From Paraescarpia echinospica (taxonomy: Eukaryota; Annelida; Polychaeta; Sabellida; Siboglinidae): a DNA stretch of 64,000 nucleotides. Within the stretch, counting starts at the first letter, position 1, and the number at the start of each line of letters is the position of its first letter. A program made the position numbers and the translations under genes. Below the pieces are notes generated by a model that saw only the letters and a list, made by a program, of their open reading frames with translations, had not been told where the DNA came from and ran no database searches. Positions 46,674 to 57,481 of the stretch are shown in pieces. Location of the stretch: positions 28,825,328 to 28,889,327 of the forward strand of contig CM034541.1 of NCBI GenBank assembly GCA_020002185.1, in the 5' to 3' direction.

Positions 46674-49562
46674 CTACATATATCCAACCCTTCTGAGGTA
46701 TGTATCGATTTTATTTTTAAACATATTCACACTACTAGCACCCACACAATCATCAGATAATCTGTTCCATTCATTCACAGTCCTTTGTGAAAATGAGAAC
46801 TTTCTCACGTCTAATCTACACTGCTCCTTTACTAATGTAACTTCATGTCCTCTAGTCTTTCTATCTTTCTTAACTGAAAAAACATATTTCTATCAATATT
46901 TTCATAACCATTCAATATTTTAAACACTTCTATCTGATCTCCTCTCAATCTCCTGGTCTCTAGTGTTGTTAAACCACATTCTTTTAGGCGTTTTTCATAA
47001 CTAAGATCCCTCAGTTTTGGTATCATTTTAGTCGCTCTCCTCTGTACTCTTTCTAGCATATCTATGTCCTTCTTGCGGTATGGCCTCCACGCTTGTATAC
47101 AATATTCTAAATGAGGCCTAACTATTGTTTTGCGGTATTATTAGTTCTTTTTCTTTATATGCTATATTTCGCCTAATCAATCCAAGGATTTGATTTCCTT
47201 TTGAAGCTGCAATTCCACACTGCTCTGAAACCTTCATGTCAGCACTAATTGTCAGCCCTAAGTCTTTTTCTTTTACAGTAGTACTTAGTACAGTTCCCCC
47301 CATTGTATATTCTACATATTCGTTCCCATGTCCTGTGTGGAGGCATTTACATTTCCCAAAATTGAACAACATTTGCCACTTTTCAGACCATTTGATCAAC
47401 CTGTCAAGATCATCTTGTAAATGCTGTCTATCCCCATCACTTTTAATCCTTCTAAACACTTTTGTATCATCTGCAAATTTCAACACCTTGCTAGCTATAT
47501 CATCGTCCAAATCGTTTATATATATTAAGAATAATATAGGTCCCAGTACTGATCCCTGTGGAACCCCACTCAAAACTGATTTCCAGTTTGAAGCCTCCCC
47601 ATCAACAACTACCCGTTGTCTTCTGTCAATCAGCCATTTTCTATCCAGTTAATTATACCATTTCCTATGCCATGGGCTTTTAGTTTAAGCAGTAATCTCT
47701 GATGTGGCACTTTGTCGAAAGCTTTTTGAAAATCTAAGTAGATGATATCTACTGGTGATCCATCATCTACCCACTTAGTGATATCTTCCAAAAAACATAA
47801 CATATTTGTTAAGCATGGCCTCGCTTTTAGAAACCCATGTTGAGATGGGTTTATCAAGTTATGTTTAACAAGAAAATCCACCATGTGATCTTTAATTAGT
47901 CTTTCTAATAATTTACAAATCACTGATGTTAAACTCACTGGTCTATAGTTCTCTGACTTGTTTCTCGAACCTTTTTAAATAACGGTATAATGTTTGCTTC
48001 TTTCCATTCTAAAGGAACCACTCCCTCTTCTAATGACAAGTTGAAAACTGTTGCAAGCGGTATGATAATTTGTTCTACAATTTCCATTAGTAGTTTGGGT
48101 GGAATACCATCCACTCCAGGTGATTTATTTTCCTTCATAGCCCTAATTTTCTTAGCTACCATTTCTGGGGTTACAATTAACTGTCTTAAATAGTCTGATT
48201 CTGCCCCCTTGAACTTAGCCTCTGGTACTGGCAGTGAACTAGTGTCTTCTCTGGTAAACACTGAACTAAAATACTCATTTAGGTCTTCAGCCATTAAGAA
48301 TCCTTCTGATATTATATTTCCAGCACTATCTTCTAGAGGACCGACCTTATCCTGAACTTTCTGTTTGCTTCGAACATACGCATAAAAACTCTTGCTGTCA
48401 TGTTTTATATTACAAGCTAATTTATGTTCATAGCTTCTCTTTGAATTTCTAATTTCAGCTGTAGCTTGGTTTAGTGCTTCTTTATAAATGTTGTAGTCTT
48501 CGTCATTTCCAGTACGTCTATATGACTTCCACATCGTTTGTTTATACTTAATTTTTCTAATGGCTTCTTTCGATAAGTATTTCTTTCTGGTCCGTTTCCC
48601 TTGTTTTTTGAAGGGAACAAATTTATCTACGATGCACTCTATTTCATTCTTTAAGATATTCCAGCATTCTGTTGCTGTCTTATTCTTCAGTGTATTATTC
48701 CAGTCTATCTTTGCTAAATATTTCCTCATTTCCTTATATCTTCCTTTGTGGAAATTTCTCCTGAACTGCTTTTTATTATTTCTTTCTGATTTTACTTTGA
48801 TGGTAAAATGTATCTGGTTGTGATCACTACTTCCCAGAGGCTCACATAATTTAACATTGTCAACTAATTCATTCTGTGAGGACAAAACTAAGTCTAACAC
48901 ATTCTCTCCCCTGGTTGGTTCTAGCACATGTTGAGAAAGGAAACTATCTTGTACTAAAACTAAAAACTTGTGGTCCTCACTACCCATACTCTGTAGAGAT
49001 TTCCATTTTATATGCCCATGGTTAAAATCCCCCATAATAACACAGTCCCGTTTGCTCACTTCCCTTATAGCGTTTTGTATTTTTCATTCTCTTCTATGCT
49101 TATGTTTGGACTTCGATAAACTAATCCAACCGTTAACGTTGAGTTTCCTGTAACTATGTTACACCAAACAGCTTCTTCGCAATCTGCTTCTCTGTCTAAT
49201 TTTATTTCATAAGCCTGGATAGATTCTTTAATATATAAAATAACTCCACCTCCCCTTCTTCCTATTCTATCTTTCCTAAACATTACATATCCTGTCAGTC
49301 CCAATTCGGCATCTGATATATCGGTGGTTGCCCATGATTCGGTTATACCTATTATGTGAGGGTCAATATCTTCTACCATAATGTTTAGTTCATTTCTTTT
49401 GTTTACTATACTCCTTGCATTTAAACAAACACATTTATACCCAGCTTCAGAACAGTTTTCCAGACTGTTCTTTGCTGAATTATTTTTGCTGCCTTTATCT
49501 ATGCCTCCAGTTTCAGGCTTCTCTGCGAGTCCCCCCTGCGAATTTAGTTTAAATAGATGCAA
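46674..49562 (-). pseudogene. LINE copy 5 ORF2: endonuclease + RT, small frame breaks
   Basis: The frame opens in -1 phase inside the end of ORF1 and has no ATG until MVEDIDPH, which lies after endonuclease motif CLNARS. The endonuclease has GITESW, GRRGGGV, MGDFNHG and SSDHNQ. The RT has [32 protein letters not shown] and FADDTK. Breaks: one A lost near 49,080, one T near 47,970, one T near 47,638, and 5 nt near 47,133. The first three are single bases in homopolymers. The ORF ends at 46,674. Expression of the full enzyme would need frameshifting or non-ATG initiation. Confidence 0.88.
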
Positions 49563-50947
49563 CCTGTCCCACTGTCAACAGATCGCAGCAGATTCTCTGA
49601 GAATACTGCTGCCCCCTTTCCACTTAAATGGAGGCCATCTCTCATGTACATATCTTCTCTCCCAACAAAGTACCCCCATAAATCTATGAATCCCACGCCC
49701 TCTTCCTCACACATCTGCTCAACTAGTGCGTTGATCGCCATCCTCTTACAGTTTCTGTATCTTGCCCCCCTTCCTCCCATTACTGGCAAAATTCCTGAGA
49801 GAATAACCTGTTCCACTCTTGTCTTCTTTAGCTTCCTCACTAGATGTCTGTACTTCTGAACTATACCAGTTGTTCCCTCCTTGTCTGCATTGTTTGTCCC
49901 AACGTGTACTAGTATAGACCCTCCCTTGCCATGCCCCAATACCTTCTCTACCCTTTCGGTCACATGCTCTATCCTAGCCCCCGGTAGACATACAACAACG
50001 TCCTTCCCCTCGCATATAGTCTTGTCTGTTTTTCTCAGAATTGAATCGCCCATAAACACTCTCTCTTTTCTCCTTGCCCCCTCAATCACTGCCTCGGAGT
50101 AGCTCCTCCGGTTTGCATATGTCTGGTTGTTGTCTTTTCCTCTTGTCGTCTTCTCTCCTGTCACATTCTCTTCCATTCCCTTCTTTCCTGTCGCGTTTTC
50201 TCTTGTCCCCTTTCCTCCTGTCATCTTCTCTTCTAGCACATTTACTCTCACTTCCTTTCGTCCCTTCTTCTTTCCTCCCATCACATTTTCTTCTCTCCTC
50301 TCCCGTCCCTTTTCCCCGGCTACCTCCTTCACTACGGTCACTTTCTCCCCTGTCACCTTCACGCCTGTCATGTTTTCTGTTTTTTGCTGAACACTCTGTC
50401 TTCTTCCATCAGTCTTCTGTCTCACAGTCTTACCAACTGCCTCTGTGGTATCTACCTCTTCACCACCTGTATCGCTGTCGTGTCTCTCCTCGTTCTCTAC
50501 AGTCTGACTACCTGCTGATCTATCCCCACTGGCCCGTTTTCTTTTCCTCTGCCGAACACTTTTCCTCCGTCCCTCTGTTTTCTCAATGTCTTGTTCCTTC
50601 ACACCGGTCACCTTCCTTCCTCTCAGTCTCCTTTCTTCAGTCTCCGTGTCACAACTCTGCTCCTTCTGTGTTGTAGAATTCTCAACTCTCTCCGCGTCAT
50701 CCCTCTCTGCTCCATCTATTTCTATGTTGAGTCTCGCCTCCATCTCCTTCACTATATCCGTCAACTTACACACCTCCTTCATCAGACATTCCACCCTCAA
50801 ACACCCCATACACCGAAAGGTGAATCCGTCATCTTTGGTCTCTGCCCATGATTTTGGACAGCCAGACAACGCAAAATCCACCCAGCTCTGGCAGTCGTTG
50901 CAAACTAGGTGTCGTTTTGCCCTGAGTTGCCGCTTGCAAGGTGCCAT
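49544..50947 (-). CDS. LINE ORF1 protein: zinc finger, basic repeats, SGNH esterase (467 aa)
   Basis: Intact from ATG (50,947) to TAA (49,544). Residues 1-65 hold a Cys/His array (CNDCQSW, SGCPKSW, FRCMGC) like a degenerate PHD finger. Residues 90-280 are Lys/Glu/Gly-rich with repeated ENVTGEK-like units. Residues about 290-460 are an SGNH/GDSL esterase with VFMGDSILRK (Ser), VHVGTNN (Asn) and MRDGLHLSGKGA (Asp and His), so all catalytic blocks are present. Esterase ORF1 proteins are known from CR1 and L2 LINEs, where they are thought to aid RNP handling; esterase activity has been shown in related elements. The C-terminal codons carry the T TTA AAC slip site. Confidence 0.9.
   Translation of the reverse strand: MAPCKRQLRAKRHLVCNDCQSWVDFALSGCPKSWAETKDDGFTFRCMGCLRVECLMKEVCKLTDIVKEMEARLNIEIDGAERDDAERVENSTTQKEQSCDTETEERRLRGRKVTGVKEQDIEKTEGRRKSVRQRKRKRASGDRSAGSQTVENEERHDSDTGGEEVDTTEAVGKTVRQKTDGRRQSVQQKTENMTGVKVTGEKVTVVKEVAGEKGRERREENVMGGKKKGRKEVRVNVLEEKMTGGKGTRENATGKKGMEENVTGEKTTRGKDNNQTYANRRSYSEAVIEGARRKERVFMGDSILRKTDKTICEGKDVVVCLPGARIEHVTERVEKVLGHGKGGSILVHVGTNNADKEGTTGIVQKYRHLVRKLKKTRVEQVILSGILPVMGGRGARYRNCKRMAINALVEQMCEEEGVGFIDLWGYFVGREDMYMRDGLHLSGKGAAVFSENLLRSVDSGTGCIYLN
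49547..49553 (-). promoter_or_regulatory. Candidate -1 frameshift site T TTA AAC (ORF1 to ORF2)
   Basis: Read on minus, ORF1 ends TAT TTA AAC TAA. The in-phase heptamer T TTA AAC is the classic -1 slip sequence, directly before the stop, and the -1 frame is ORF2 (TTT AAA CTA AAT...). A G-rich tract and a short GCCT...AGGC stem lie downstream. Confidence 0.6.
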
Positions 50948-51550
50948 ATCAGAATTTATTTATGTTCAAAGTAGTTTTATGTAGTCTTTGAAAAGACTTT
51001 TCTGTGTACAATTTACACCAGATTGTTTAGGTTATAGTTAGTTATATTTGTTAACACACAGTGACACACCGTGCCTTACCTAGTTACGATGTCGATGACA
51101 ATGTATTCAAGTTAGGCTTAGATACAAGGTAGTCTTTACAAAGACTGTTTCCTGTGTACTATTATACACTTTAAAAGATTGTTATTTCAGGTTTTAATTA
51201 CTCATCTAACTACACCGATTATCTCAAATAACGCTATTCTATTGTTGTTCACGGTACGCTAACTTCCCCAGTGACCTACTTTGTAAACAACGTTCCGATT
51301 ACATTAACGTCCCCAATTATCGCTCGCAAATCGCCTACTTTTAATCTACCCTAGATTACTCCCTCTAGCTAACTTTTAACAAAAAATATTGCTTAATATA
51401 TATCTATAATTACGTTATGTATCCTATACGCTCAATAATATCACTTATCTTGATCAAATATCCTTATATTTTCGCAAGTTTGCTGCACCAAATTCAAATC
51501 AATTCACCACCGGAAGTTCCCCAAATCAATTCACCACCGGAAGTCCCCCA
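50948..51550 (-). promoter_or_regulatory. LINE copy 5 5'UTR
   Basis: It is collinear with 5,463-6,042 and contains the same two twin-hairpin modules (about 50,970-51,010 and 51,125-51,168). Its 5' terminus is a 27-bp tandem duplication. Confidence 0.7.
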
Positions 51551-51783
51551 AATTGGTAGATTGATGAACTGTGTCGACGAACCAACATCGTTCGCAGTGT
51601 CTAAGACACCGGAACCCGCACCGTTGTATGTCCGTTTATAGTTTATTTTAGAAATGACTATCATGAAACCATTTATATATATTTGAATAGCAGAAATCGT
51701 AAGCTTCCAAACGATATCGAGATTGTTTGGATCAAACGAACCGTAATGGTACAAGCAATCGTTCAAAAAAACATTTTTGGGAC

Positions 51784-52180
51784 ATGTTTTTAGTTGTTCA
51801 TTTTTCGCTCGCTTATCTATTTTTGATGGTAGTTATTGCAGAGGGACGCTGTGATATGCTTGGTTTATACCATCATAAAACACACCAAATAACAAGTATA
51901 AAGGCTACTAACCGGTGAATGAATGATCCAGGGTAAAATATATATATATATATATATACAACGTCCCATTAAACAACAAGGCTTACTCATGTATAATGTA
52001 GTAACTAATTCTAATTGAAAACTTATTGTAGACATATGCGAGGAATATATGGGTTACAATGTGTGTTTTACGCGAGAATGGATCATTCGATGTGCAGGCG
52101 ATGTTGTAATTGTCTACGCGTTGCAAAAAAACAATTCTTGCGCTCGTGTTGCAAAATACAGATCTGTCATTTTCGGCGGC
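51784..52180 (+). CDS. Possible two-exon small secreted peptide gene
   Basis: ATG at 51,784 opens MFLVVHFSLAYLFLMVVIAE, a clear signal-peptide pattern, then GRCDMLGLY. A donor CAA/GTATAA near 51,893 and an acceptor ATTGTAG near 52,031 join in phase 1. The continuation is ICEEYMGYNVCFTREW... with Cys at four places, to TGA near 52,187. The result would be a peptide of about 90 residues with five cysteines. The acceptor's pyrimidine tract is weak. No family is recognised, and the alternative frame of exon 2 is also Cys-rich, so the splice choice is uncertain. Confidence 0.28.
51936..51959. repeat. (TA)n microsatellite
   Basis: About eleven TA units. Confidence 0.85.
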
Positions 52181-52501
52181 GATTGACACATAATATTTCT
52201 GGCTTCACTGTGTGCCTCCTTAAAACAACATAGCGTCTAGAAAAACTTGAGATTTCTGCTAATGTAATCCTAACATTGGGAAGACATCTTTCACTGTAGC
52301 TGCATCATGAGTGTTTTGGACGTGTTTTGATGTGTACATTGTTTGCTCGATGATCTATTTTTGGATCAATTCATGACTATTTACCCCGAATCGGTTTCCC
52401 GGTCTTTTTCATTGCACACTCGTTGGTTGTGGATCGCTAGGAAGTTCAATCCTAGCAGTTCGACCTTCTTAGGGTCCGTTACGCCGTAGCTACTGAATAA
52501 T

Positions 52502-54660
52502 TTAACAAGATTTAACAAGATTGCCACCCAGAGAATTAGCTCTAGGTGGCAGGTGGACAAGGAAGCCCTTTAGCTTATCGAGAGTGCGACCCTTTTATCT
52601 ACCCTTTTATCTATGTGTATCCCGCCCGTCTGAGGTATGTGTCGATTTTATTTTAAAACATATTCACGCTACTAGCCCCCACACAATCACCAGATAATCT
52701 GTTCCATTCATTTACAGTCCTTTGTGAAAATGAAAACTTTCTTATATCTAATCTACTCTGCTCCTTTGCTAATGTAACTTCATGTCCTCTAGTCCTTCTA
52801 TCTTTCTTAACTGAACAAAAATATGTCTATGAATATTTTCATAACCATTCAATATTTTAAACACTTCCATCTGATCTCCTCTCAATCTCCTGGTCTCTAG
52901 TGTTGTTAAACCGCATTTTTTAAGGCGTATTTCGTATCTAAGATCCCTCAGTTTTTGTATCATTTTAGTTGCTCTCCTCTGCACTCTTTCTAGCATATAT
53001 ATGTCCTTCCTGCGATATGGCCTCCATGTTTGAATACAATATTCTAAATGAGGCCTAACTATTGTTTTGTACAGCGGTATTATTAGCTCTTTTTCCTTAT
53101 ACGTTATGTTTCGCCTAATTAATCCAAGGATTTGATTTCACTTTGAAGCTGCAATTCCGCACTGCTCTGAAACCTTCATATCAGCACTAATGGTTAACCC
53201 ATTGTATATTCTACCTCTTCGTTCCCATGTCCTGTGTGGAGGCATTTACATTTCCCAAAATTTAACAGCATTTGCCACTTTTCAGACCATTTGATCAACT
53301 TGTCAAGATCATCTTGTAAATGCTGCCTATCTCCATCACTTTTAATCCTTCTAAACACTTTTGTATCATCCGCAAATTTCAACATCGTGCTTGTTATTTC
53401 ATCATCCAAATCGTTGATATATATTAAGAATAATATAGATCCTAATACTGATCCCTGTGGTACCCCACTCAATACCGATTTCCAGTTTGAAGCCTCCCCA
53501 TCAACTATTACACGTTGTCTTCTGTCAATCAGCCATTGTTCTATCCAGTTTATTATACCATTTCTTATGCCATGGGCCTTTAGTTTGAGCAGTAATCTTT
53601 GACGTGGTACTTTGTCGAAAGCTTTTTGAAAATCTAAGTAGACGATATCTACCGGTGATCCATCATCTACTCCAAAAGACATAACATATTTGTTAAGCAT
53701 GACCTCGCTTTAAAAAAACCATGTTGAGATGGGTTTATCAAGTTTTGTTTAACAAGAAAATCCACCATGTGATCTTTAATTAGTCTTTCTAATCATTTGC
53801 AAATCACTGATGTTAAACTCAATGGTCTATAGTTCTCTGACTTGTTTCTCGAACCTTTTTTAAATAACGGTATAATGTTTGCCTCTTTCCATTCTAAAGG
53901 AACCACTCCCTCTTCTAATGACAAATTTAAAACTGTTGCAAGCGGTACGCTAATTTGTTCTACAATTTCCAATAGTAGTTTGGGCGGAATCCCATCCACT
54001 CTAGGTGATTTATTATTTTTCATAGCCCTTATTTTCTTAGCTACCATTTCCGGGGTTACAATTAATTGTCCTAAATAGTCTGAATCTGCCCCCTTGAACT
54101 TAGCCTCTGTTACTGGACTGAACGAAAGTACTCATTCAGATCTTCTGCCGTTAAGAATCCATCTGACATTATATTTCCAGCACTATCTTCTAGAGGACCG
54201 ACCTTATCCTGAACTTTCTGTTTGCTTCGAACATATGCATAAAAACTCTTGCTGTCATGTTTTATATTACTAGCTAATTGTTGTTCATAGCTTCTCTTTG
54301 AATTTCTAATTTCAGCTGTAGCTTGGTTAAGTGCTTCTTTATAACTGTTGTAGTCTTCATCATTTCCAGTACATCTATATGACTTCCACATCATTTGTTT
54401 ATACTTAATTTTTCTAATGGCTTCTTTCGATAAGTGTTTCTTTTTGGACCGTTTCCCTTGTTTTTTGAAGGATACAAATTTATTGACTATGCACTTAATT
54501 TCACCCTTTAATATATTCCAGCATTCTGTTGCTGTCTTATTTTTCAGTGTGTTATTCCAGTCTATCTTTGCTAAATATTTACTCATGTCCTTATACCTTC
54601 CTTTGTGGAAATTTCTCCTATACTGCTTTTTATTATTCCTTTCTGATTTTACTTTAATAC
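52502..54660 (-). mobile_element. CR1-like LINE family 1, copy 6 (5'-truncated, older)
   Basis: Linker, RT, C-terminal domain and 3' hairpin tail on minus. Recognisable pieces: 54,694-54,110 (linker), 54,047-53,793 (RT start), 53,700-53,194 (palm, including VSLDFQKAF-type block, [10 protein letters not shown] and FADDTK) and 52,996-52,769 (C-terminus). Stops, shifts and small deletions occur throughout. With copy 3 it is more diverged than the others. In its hairpin the stem pair T-A is replaced by C-G, keeping the pairing. Confidence 0.88.
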
Positions 54661-54744
54661 AAGAGAAACATAGATAATTTATAACGTATTTCACGACAGC
54701 TTTGTTTAATGTGGCACAGGTCTAGTCATTGGAATAAAACACGT

Positions 54745-54856
54745 TTAGCATTTGAGAACATAGTGGTCATTCAAACGCAGAGTTGGAGTGTAGCCCTGAT
54801 GTAGCCCACCGCCCTGTTGAGCTATGCCAGTACGGACAGTAGCAGCGCCGCGGCAA
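54745..54856 (-). CDS. Left EGF-mucin paralogue: last exon (cytoplasmic tail)
   Basis: Minus strand. Acceptor ACGTTTCAG, then 37 codons to TAA (54,745-54,747) when read in the phase left by the transmembrane exon. The start is CRGAATVRTGIAQQGGG and the end LNDHYVLKC. ATTAAA lies 35 nt after the stop. The matching acceptor in the right arm is ACATTTCAG at 63,967. The tail has no recognised signalling motif. It could be skipped if the micro-exon at 55,407-55,435 is used, since that brings an earlier stop. Confidence 0.42.
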
Positions 54857-55406
54857 CTGAAACGTAGAACAAGTAGAACATGTCACTAAGAAATCCCTAT
54901 TTACGTCAGTATCAAATAGTACGCCTTAAACATTAGAATTAGGTTTAATTTTGGCGGAAAACGGGGTCTGTCTATGACAAATGATGTTTTTTTGTATTAA
55001 TCATGTTTTAGCGAAAGTTTATACAATATTCGGTGTAATTGTTTTCTTTTCAGCGTACCGTTTAAACTGTTCAACATCCTGTCTTCCCGCCTAAGGATGT
55101 GTCACGTAATATGTTCCGTATTAGATACACCACGTTGCGACGTCACAGTCACGTGAAAAGTGTGAATTCGAAGATACGTAGTTGTTCCGTAAGTAACGTT
55201 CCAGCCACCAATACGACGTCATGGCGACGTTTCCGCGACTTTGCAGATCTTAGTTGTTGTTTTTTCCCCAGATATCATCGGTTTTAAACACAAGTCATTA
55301 CTCAGAGAAATCGCAGATGTTTATGGGGTAGCCACACTCCTTGGTTATTGTTTCAAAGCGACGCTGGCTGTGCATTCTCACATACCAGGGAGAAAACAAA
55401 ACCTAC

Positions 55407-55435
55407 CTTTTGTAACAGCGTCGATTTATCAGCTA
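55407..55435 (-). CDS. Left paralogue: conserved micro-exon (29 nt)
   Basis: Acceptor CTTCGACAG, donor GTAGGT, minus strand. The right arm has the equivalent 30-nt segment (63,460-63,489). Spliced after the transmembrane exon it would add Ala-Ser and stop. The right-arm version would likewise add two residues and stop. Confidence 0.35.
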
Positions 55436-55923
55436 CTGTCGAAGAGAAAAGCATGTACGTTATTATGATAGTGACAATGACGTCAGGTTTATTCATTTGC
55501 ATGGTTTGTGCTCATGTTCATACGTATCTTAAAAAAAAAGCATTTCGTGCACATGTGAATTCTGCGTTACAAATACGTGCATAGGATTGTATTCCTGTGG
55601 CGTTGGTTAAGTTAATAAATTTGTATTTAAAAGCAATTAACTGCTTATGAAGTCAGGCAGATTATGTAATAAACTTTACAAAAAAAAAACGAAAGCTACA
55701 ATATGTTGTTACTTTTGATATGGAAGAACGTGTCACCATGTATAGTTGTATCAGTCTAAAAATGTAGCTTCATCAAACGAAATCCTTTTCCTTTCGCCGG
55801 AAATCTGCGTAACTGCTTATTTCATAAGTAATTTTATGTTGACCTCTATAAATTTGGCACTCGACTTGAAACAGTGACGAACACTCAACGTTATCAATGT
55901 TCTCAACAATATCCCCCACTTAC

Positions 55924-56495
55924 GCGGCTGTCCGTGCCTCCGTAGTCGTTCTTTCAGCGGCACTTCCAAAGGTCCTTACGACAAGAACGACGGCTACGCA
56001 GGACACGACATCAGCAATAACTATGTTCGTCGCAATGTTTCTCCCGCCTTCTTCTGCCGTCGTGCCTGTTTTCGCGGCGTTGGTCGTGGTTGTGATAGTG
56101 GTTGTGGTTGTGATAGTGGTCGTGGTTGTGATAGTGGTTGTGGTTGTGATAGTGGTTGTGATAGTGGTCGTGGTTGTGATAGTGGTTGTGATAGTGGTTG
56201 TGATAGTGGTTGTGGTTGTGGTCGTGGTTGTGATAGTGATTGTGATAGTAGTTGTGATAGTGGTTGTGATAGTGGTTGTGATTGTGGTTGTGATAGTGGT
56301 CGTGGTTGTGATAGTGGTTGTGGTTGTGATAGTGGTTGTGGTTGTGATAGTGGTCGTGGTTGTGATAGTGGTTGTGGTTGTGATAGTGGTTGTGATAGTG
56401 GTTGCGATAGTGGTTGTGGTGATACGCGACTTGCAGCGAACACCCACAGCGAAAGCTGGATATGTGCATCTGAATTCGCCACCCGGCGCATCGTG
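55924..56495 (-). CDS. Left EGF-mucin paralogue: EGF end, Thr-rich stalk, TM exon
   Basis: Minus strand. It begins in the remains of an EGF-like repeat (GGEFRCTYPAFAVGVRCKS). A very long Thr/Ile stalk follows (about 115 residues, units TTIT), then NAAKTGTTAEEGGRN and a single membrane span (NIVIADVVSCVAVVLVV). A basic juxtamembrane piece ends at the conserved GTAAGT donor (55,918-55,923). The right-arm paralogue has the same order with only about a dozen Thr. Mucin-like stalks are O-glycosylated and hold EGF domains off the membrane. The 5' side of the EGF repeat is cut by a transposon insertion at about 56,497, so this copy is probably damaged unless exons were rearranged. Confidence 0.55.
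56084..56428. repeat. 12-bp coding minisatellite (TTGTGATAGTGG)
   Basis: About 345 bp of TTGTGATAGTGG units with CGTGG and TTGTGG variants. On the minus strand it encodes Thr-Thr-Ile-Thr. Almost absent from the paralogous position in the right arm. Confidence 0.9.
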
Positions 56496-56496
56496 A

Positions 56497-57040
56497 CCAG
56501 TGGTGGGTTAAGACATTCAAGGGCCCTAGACAACTGGCGCTTTCGTGGGCCCTAGGGATACCCAGGGGCGGATCCAGCGAGGGTAGTATAGGAGGCCCAA
56601 AACGTCCAATTACACCGCATTTGAGGCTTGCCAAGAAACCTTCACTGGCGCCAGTACGAAATGATTATTGTGCGAGGACTTCGCTGTCGGGTCATGATAT
56701 CGGAAAGGGGAGGGGGTGCTGTTGAATATATGTTCTCCTTTATAGTAAGTTATGTAATAACACTTATATAATGTCGATTTTCCGCGAAATGATTCTGCAT
56801 CCGCCGCCGACCGGATATTCCATTTATGGTATTTTTAAATATATATGTTATATATGGCCTACATAATAAACGAAATGTGTAGTTTTTATTGTGTTAGCAT
56901 ATGTAACACATGTATTGTAATATTCTAACGACTTACGTAATGTATTCTTACATCATGTTTTAGTTGGTAAAAAAAAACCTGAATCTGCTTTATAGAGATA
57001 TGTGGTGTCTAAATAAATTTGATCTGATTTGATTTGATTA
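56497..57040. mobile_element. Insertion absent from the right arm (hAT-like piece plus GATTT tail)
   Basis: It breaks the left EGF exon. It contains CAGGGGCGGATCCAG at 56,563-56,577 and a GTGCTGTTGAA block shared with the MITE at 39.3 kb, and ends in TTGATCTGATTTGATTTGATT, a LINE-like 3' tail. It may be composite. Confidence 0.5.
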
Positions 57041-57481
57041 TTATGACGTGTCCTCCGCCAAGTTTCACTTTAGTAACCATGTTCACACGCACACGCTCAC
57101 AAAATATACGCCGACAGGATATACATGCGTTCTTTCACCTGTCATTCGCTCCTGGCGAAGATGGATGGTATAGAATTTGTGAGTCGTTTTTGACAGACGC
57201 TGGACCATCTTTAGTCAGCATAAACTTGACATTGACATCACGTGTCGTATCCCATAATGCTTTGGGATAAATGCAAACATGAAGTATGGTGGCCGACATT
57301 GGCTGTTGCTACAGATGGCTTTCTATCTCATCGCAAACATTAACTGGACTAATTACGACATGTTTACTTGGTTCAACTATTCGCCTCGAAATATGTAATT
57401 TTCTGAGATGAAACATGTTCCTTGTTAGATGGCAGACAAATTATTTCCGAACGTGCTAGGTAATAATTATTTACTGCCTAC

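Larger units (their letters stand above)
46565..51550 (-). mobile_element. CR1-like LINE family 1, copy 5 (full length)
   Basis: About 4.99 kb on the minus strand: 5'UTR, intact ORF1, frame-broken ORF2, 3' hairpin and decamer tail. It is the best copy in the window. The extreme 5' end is two tandem 27-bp units (51,496-51,522 and 51,523-51,549), whereas copy 2 has one. It is nearly identical to copies 1, 2 and 4, so the family was recently active. Confidence 0.93.

Noticed and set aside
55897..56496. 199-residue plus-strand frame, mostly Val/Ile (MFSTISPTY...)
   Set aside because: It is the complement of the Thr-rich stalk and TM exon. The minus strand has EGF cysteines, a membrane span and a conserved GTAAGT donor. 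A similar antisense frame in the right arm (62,031-61,723) follows from the paralogy. It is not fully excluded, because both antisense frames are unbroken.
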